This document shows, piece after piece, positions 61,576 through 64,000 of a stretch of 64,000 bases of DNA. The stretch comes from Psychrobacter sp. Choline-02u-9 (lineage in GTDB: Bacteria > Pseudomonadota > Gammaproteobacteria > Pseudomonadales > Moraxellaceae): contig NZ_PJBF01000040.1 in assembly GCF_002836505.1 (NCBI RefSeq), positions 186,001-250,000 of the forward strand, given 5' to 3'. The notes under the pieces are model-generated. The model was not told the DNA's origin and ran no database searches. It worked only from the letters and a program-made list of their open reading frames with translations. Positions within the stretch are counted from its first letter, which is position 1; every line of letters starts with the position of its first letter. The position numbers and the translations under genes were made by a program.

Positions 61576-64000
61576 TTAGCTCATTCTAAGCTTATCAAAA
61601 GTTAGCTTGTCATCGGCACCAACATCAACTTTGATGATATCACCTGCCACAAAGTCGCCCGCAAGCAGTTTCAATGATAATGGGTTTTCGATCTCTTGTT
61701 GAATGGCACGCTTCAAAGGACGAGCGCCATAAACAGGGTCATAACCGACGGCAACCAATTTATTCATCGCATCGGCTGATAGCTCAATATCCATCTCACG
61801 CTCTTGGATACGCTGACGTAAACGATTCAATTGAATATCGGCAATACCTGCCATCTGCGACATACCAAGCGGATGGAAGACCACGATCTCGTCAATACGG
61901 TTGACGAACTCTGGACGGAAATGCTGCCCAACAGAATCCATTACTTCTGCCTTGATATCCTCATAGCTTTCACCAACCATCTCTTGGATCTTATGTGAAC
62001 CCAAGTTACTGGTCATGATGATCACAGTGTTTTTGAAATCTACCACCCGACCTTGCGAATCGGTTAAGCGACCATCGTCCAATACTTGCAGTAAGATGTT
62101 GAACACATCAGGATGCGCCTTCTCTACTTCATCGAACAATATGACACTATATGGCTTACGGCGTACCGCTTCAGTCAACGTACCGCCTTCTTCATAACCG
62201 ACATAGCCTGGAGGCGCGCCCACTAAACGGCTGACACTGTGTTTTTCCATATACTCACTCATGTCGATACGTACAATCGCATCTTCAGAGTCAAATAAGA
62301 AATTTGCTAGTGATTTGGTCAGCTCAGTTTTACCGACACCCGTAGGTCCTAAGAATAAAAACGAACCAGATGGACGATTGGGATCAGACAAGCCTGCACG
62401 GCTACGACGTACCGCATTGGCCACCGATTCGACTGCTTCGTTTTGACCAATGACGCGCTCATGGAGCTTTTCTTCCATTGCGATCATCTTATCACGCTCG
62501 CCTTGCATCATTTTGCTGACTGGAATACCAGTCGCGGCCGCAACCACTTCGGCGATTTCGTTGTCTGTGACTTTGTTACGTAACAATTTGACACCGCTAC
62601 CTTCACCTGTCTGCTCTTTTTGCTCAGCCAAGTCAGACTCATGAATACGACGTTCTAACTGCGGAATGGTTTCGTATTGCAGCTTACTCATGGTCTCATA
62701 ATCGCTTTCGCGGCTGGCTTTGTCATACGCGATACGGGCTTTATCTAACTCATCTTTTAACTGTTGACTGCCTTTGACCAATGCTTTCTCTGCCTGCCAA
62801 ACCTCGTTGAGATCAGCATACTCTTTTTCCAATTCTGCTATTTGTGCATCGAGCACTTTACGCTCGGCTTGCGCACCAGCATCCTCTTCATTTTTGAGTA
62901 CTTCACGCTGCATTTTTAGCTGAATCAAACGGCTATCAAGCTTACCTAATGATTCAGGCTTGCTATCCATCTCCATGCGCAAACGACTGGCCGCTTCATC
63001 AATTAAATCAATCGCCTTATCTGGTAGCTTACGATCGGTAATATAGCGGTGACTCATGCGCGCAGCAGCGATAATGGCACTGTCTTGAATATCGACGCCG
63101 TGATGCAGCTCGTAACGCTCTTTTAGACCCCGTAATATCGCAATGGTATCTTCGACCGTTGGCTCATCGACCAGCACTTTTTGGAAACGACGCTCAAGCG
63201 CTGCATCTTTTTCGATGTACTTGCGGTATTCATCAAGCGTCGTCGCTCCGACACAATGCAGTTCACCGCGTGCCAATGCAGGTTTTAGCATATTACCCGC
63301 ATCCATTGCACCTTCAGATTTACCCGCACCAACCATCGTATGCAGCTCATCGATGAATAGGATGACATTGCCTTCTTGCTTGGCCAAGTCACTCAATACG
63401 CTTTTGAGGCGCTCTTCGAACTCACCGCGGAACTTTGCCCCAGCGATTAACGCACCTAAATCCAACGACAGCACTTCTTTACGGCGCAGCCCTTCTGGCA
63501 CGTCACCATTGATAATTTTTTGTGCCAAACCTTCTACGATAGCTGTTTTACCAACGCCCGGCTCACCAATCAGCACAGGGTTGTTTTTGGTACGGCGCGA
63601 TAGTACCTGAATAGTACGGCGGATCTCTTCGTCACGACCAATGACTGGATCTAGCTTGCCAAGCTCTGCTTGTTCAGTCAGATTGATCGTGTACTTATTG
63701 AGTGCATCACGTTGATCTTCTGCGTTTTGGTTATTCACCGTATCATCGCCGCGTAATTGCTCAATCACCACTTTTAACTTGCCTGCCGTCACGCCAGCAC
63801 TTTCAAATATCTTTTTGGTTTCGCCCTGCTCAGCGAGTGCCAACATCACCCATTCTGTTGCGATAAAATCATCGCCTTCTTTTTGCGCCTGACGATCGGC
63901 CAAATTCAAGATTTTAACCGAGTTTGGGTTTAGATTGACGTCACCTGTCGGCTCCAAAATCGTTGCTTGATTATCTAGAGCTTTGGCCACGCCATTTTTT
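61576..64000 (-). CDS. clpB: ATP-dependent disaggregase ClpB (5' end outside window)
   Basis: The frame is open to the right edge; about 60 N-terminal residues are missing compared with E. coli ClpB (857). The in-frame GTG at 63990 is not the start because homology continues upstream. Present are the rest of the N domain, AAA-1 with Walker [10 protein letters not shown] and Walker B LFIDELH, the M-domain coiled coil (about 400-525 of E. coli numbering), and AAA-2 with GPTGVGKTE, the [14 protein letters not shown] pore loop and DEVEKAHP. ClpB resolves protein aggregates with DnaK. The terminator at 61487-61529 closes it. The heat-shock promoter lies beyond the window. Confidence 0.97.
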   Translation of the reverse strand, partial: KNGVAKALDNQATILEPTGDVNLNPNSVKILNLADRQAQKEGDDFIATEWVMLALAEQGETKKIFESAGVTAGKLKVVIEQLRGDDTVNNQNAEDQRDALNKYTINLTEQAELGKLDPVIGRDEEIRRTIQVLSRRTKNNPVLIGEPGVGKTAIVEGLAQKIINGDVPEGLRRKEVLSLDLGALIAGAKFRGEFEERLKSVLSDLAKQEGNVILFIDELHTMVGAGKSEGAMDAGNMLKPALARGELHCVGATTLDEYRKYIEKDAALERRFQKVLVDEPTVEDTIAILRGLKERYELHHGVDIQDSAIIAAARMSHRYITDRKLPDKAIDLIDEAASRLRMEMDSKPESLGKLDSRLIQLKMQREVLKNEEDAGAQAERKVLDAQIAELEKEYADLNEVWQAEKALVKGSQQLKDELDKARIAYDKASRESDYETMSKLQYETIPQLERRIHESDLAEQKEQTGEGSGVKLLRNKVTDNEIAEVVAAATGIPVSKMMQGERDKMIAMEEKLHERVIGQNEAVESVANAVRRSRAGLSDPNRPSGSFLFLGPTGVGKTELTKSLANFLFDSEDAIVRIDMSEYMEKHSVSRLVGAPPGYVGYEEGGTLTEAVRRKPYSVILFDEVEKAHPDVFNILLQVLDDGRLTDSQGRVVDFKNTVIIMTSNLGSHKIQEMVGESYEDIKAEVMDSVGQHFRPEFVNRIDEIVVFHPLGMSQMAGIADIQLNRLRQRIQEREMDIELSADAMNKLVAVGYDPVYGARPLKRAIQQEIENPLSLKLLAGDFVAGDIIKVDVGADDKLTFDKLRMS

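Noticed and set aside
63988..63990. GTG as start of a shorter ClpB
   Set aside because: The reading frame and ClpB N-domain homology continue to the window edge; the true start lies outside.

Overview
The window is a gammaproteobacterial chromosome segment of moderate to low GC. Gene content and protein style (GlpM, a FimL-like protein, several BCCT transporters, a soluble RnfB next to nth, an RNase HI-DnaQ fusion, short A/T-rich intergenic regions) point to Moraxellaceae, most likely Psychrobacter. This is an inference from by-eye similarity; no search was run. There are no rRNA genes, no CRISPR array, no prophage and no complete insertion sequence. One tRNA and two copies of a 176-bp MITE-like repeat are present.

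Layout. (1) 1-8546: a leftward operon for guanidino-acid catabolism: guanidinobutyrase (gbuA), 2-ketoarginine decarboxylase (aruI), a quinone-dependent D-lactate-dehydrogenase-type flavoprotein (dld), a YjiH-family membrane protein and an aldehyde dehydrogenase cut by the window edge. A divergent LysR regulator faces it across a dyad operator. (2) 8563-16597: K+/H+ antiporter, a MITE, GlpM, a 2-keto acid decarboxylase, tRNA-Gly, a DUF1244 protein behind two strong inverted repeats, an SRPBCC protein, RluF and an unknown acidic protein. (3) 16894-23630: a fatty-acid beta-oxidation operon (acyl-CoA dehydrogenase, thiolase, FadB/J-type enzyme, CaiB-type CoA-transferase) with a divergent TetR and two copies of a 16-bp operator. 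(4) 23810-34503: a TetR/acryloyl-CoA reductase pair with three matching operator sites, a YqiA-like hydrolase, unknown proteins, two MFS transporters, an autotransporter GDSL esterase and ArfB. (5) 34630-41682: the second MITE, then a leftward catabolic cluster (DmdC-like acyl-CoA dehydrogenase, CurA-like reductase, two SDRs, CitE-like lyase) with a divergent GlxA-type AraC regulator. (6) 41701-54315: housekeeping and small genes including LD-carboxypeptidase, the RNase HI-DnaQ fusion, FimL-like protein, NudC, RnfB, Nth, MetK and small lipoproteins. (7) 54452-64000: three tandem BCCT osmolyte transporters with duplicated intergenic regions, a periplasmic sugar-dehydrogenase-like lipoprotein and ClpB (its N-terminus lies beyond the window).

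Most catabolic blocks share one plan: a leftward operon with a divergent or leading regulator and recognisable dyad operators. The observations most worth following are the dld-containing guanidino operon without an aminotransferase, the RNase HI-DnaQ fusion with a long acidic linker, the covarying ends of the two MITEs, the structured leader before the DUF1244 gene, the hairpin just upstream of metK, and the discordant histories of coding and intergenic DNA in the BCCT triplet. Start codons were moved where the longest frame began with TTG or GTG and a better-placed ATG with a Shine-Dalgarno sequence lay inside.
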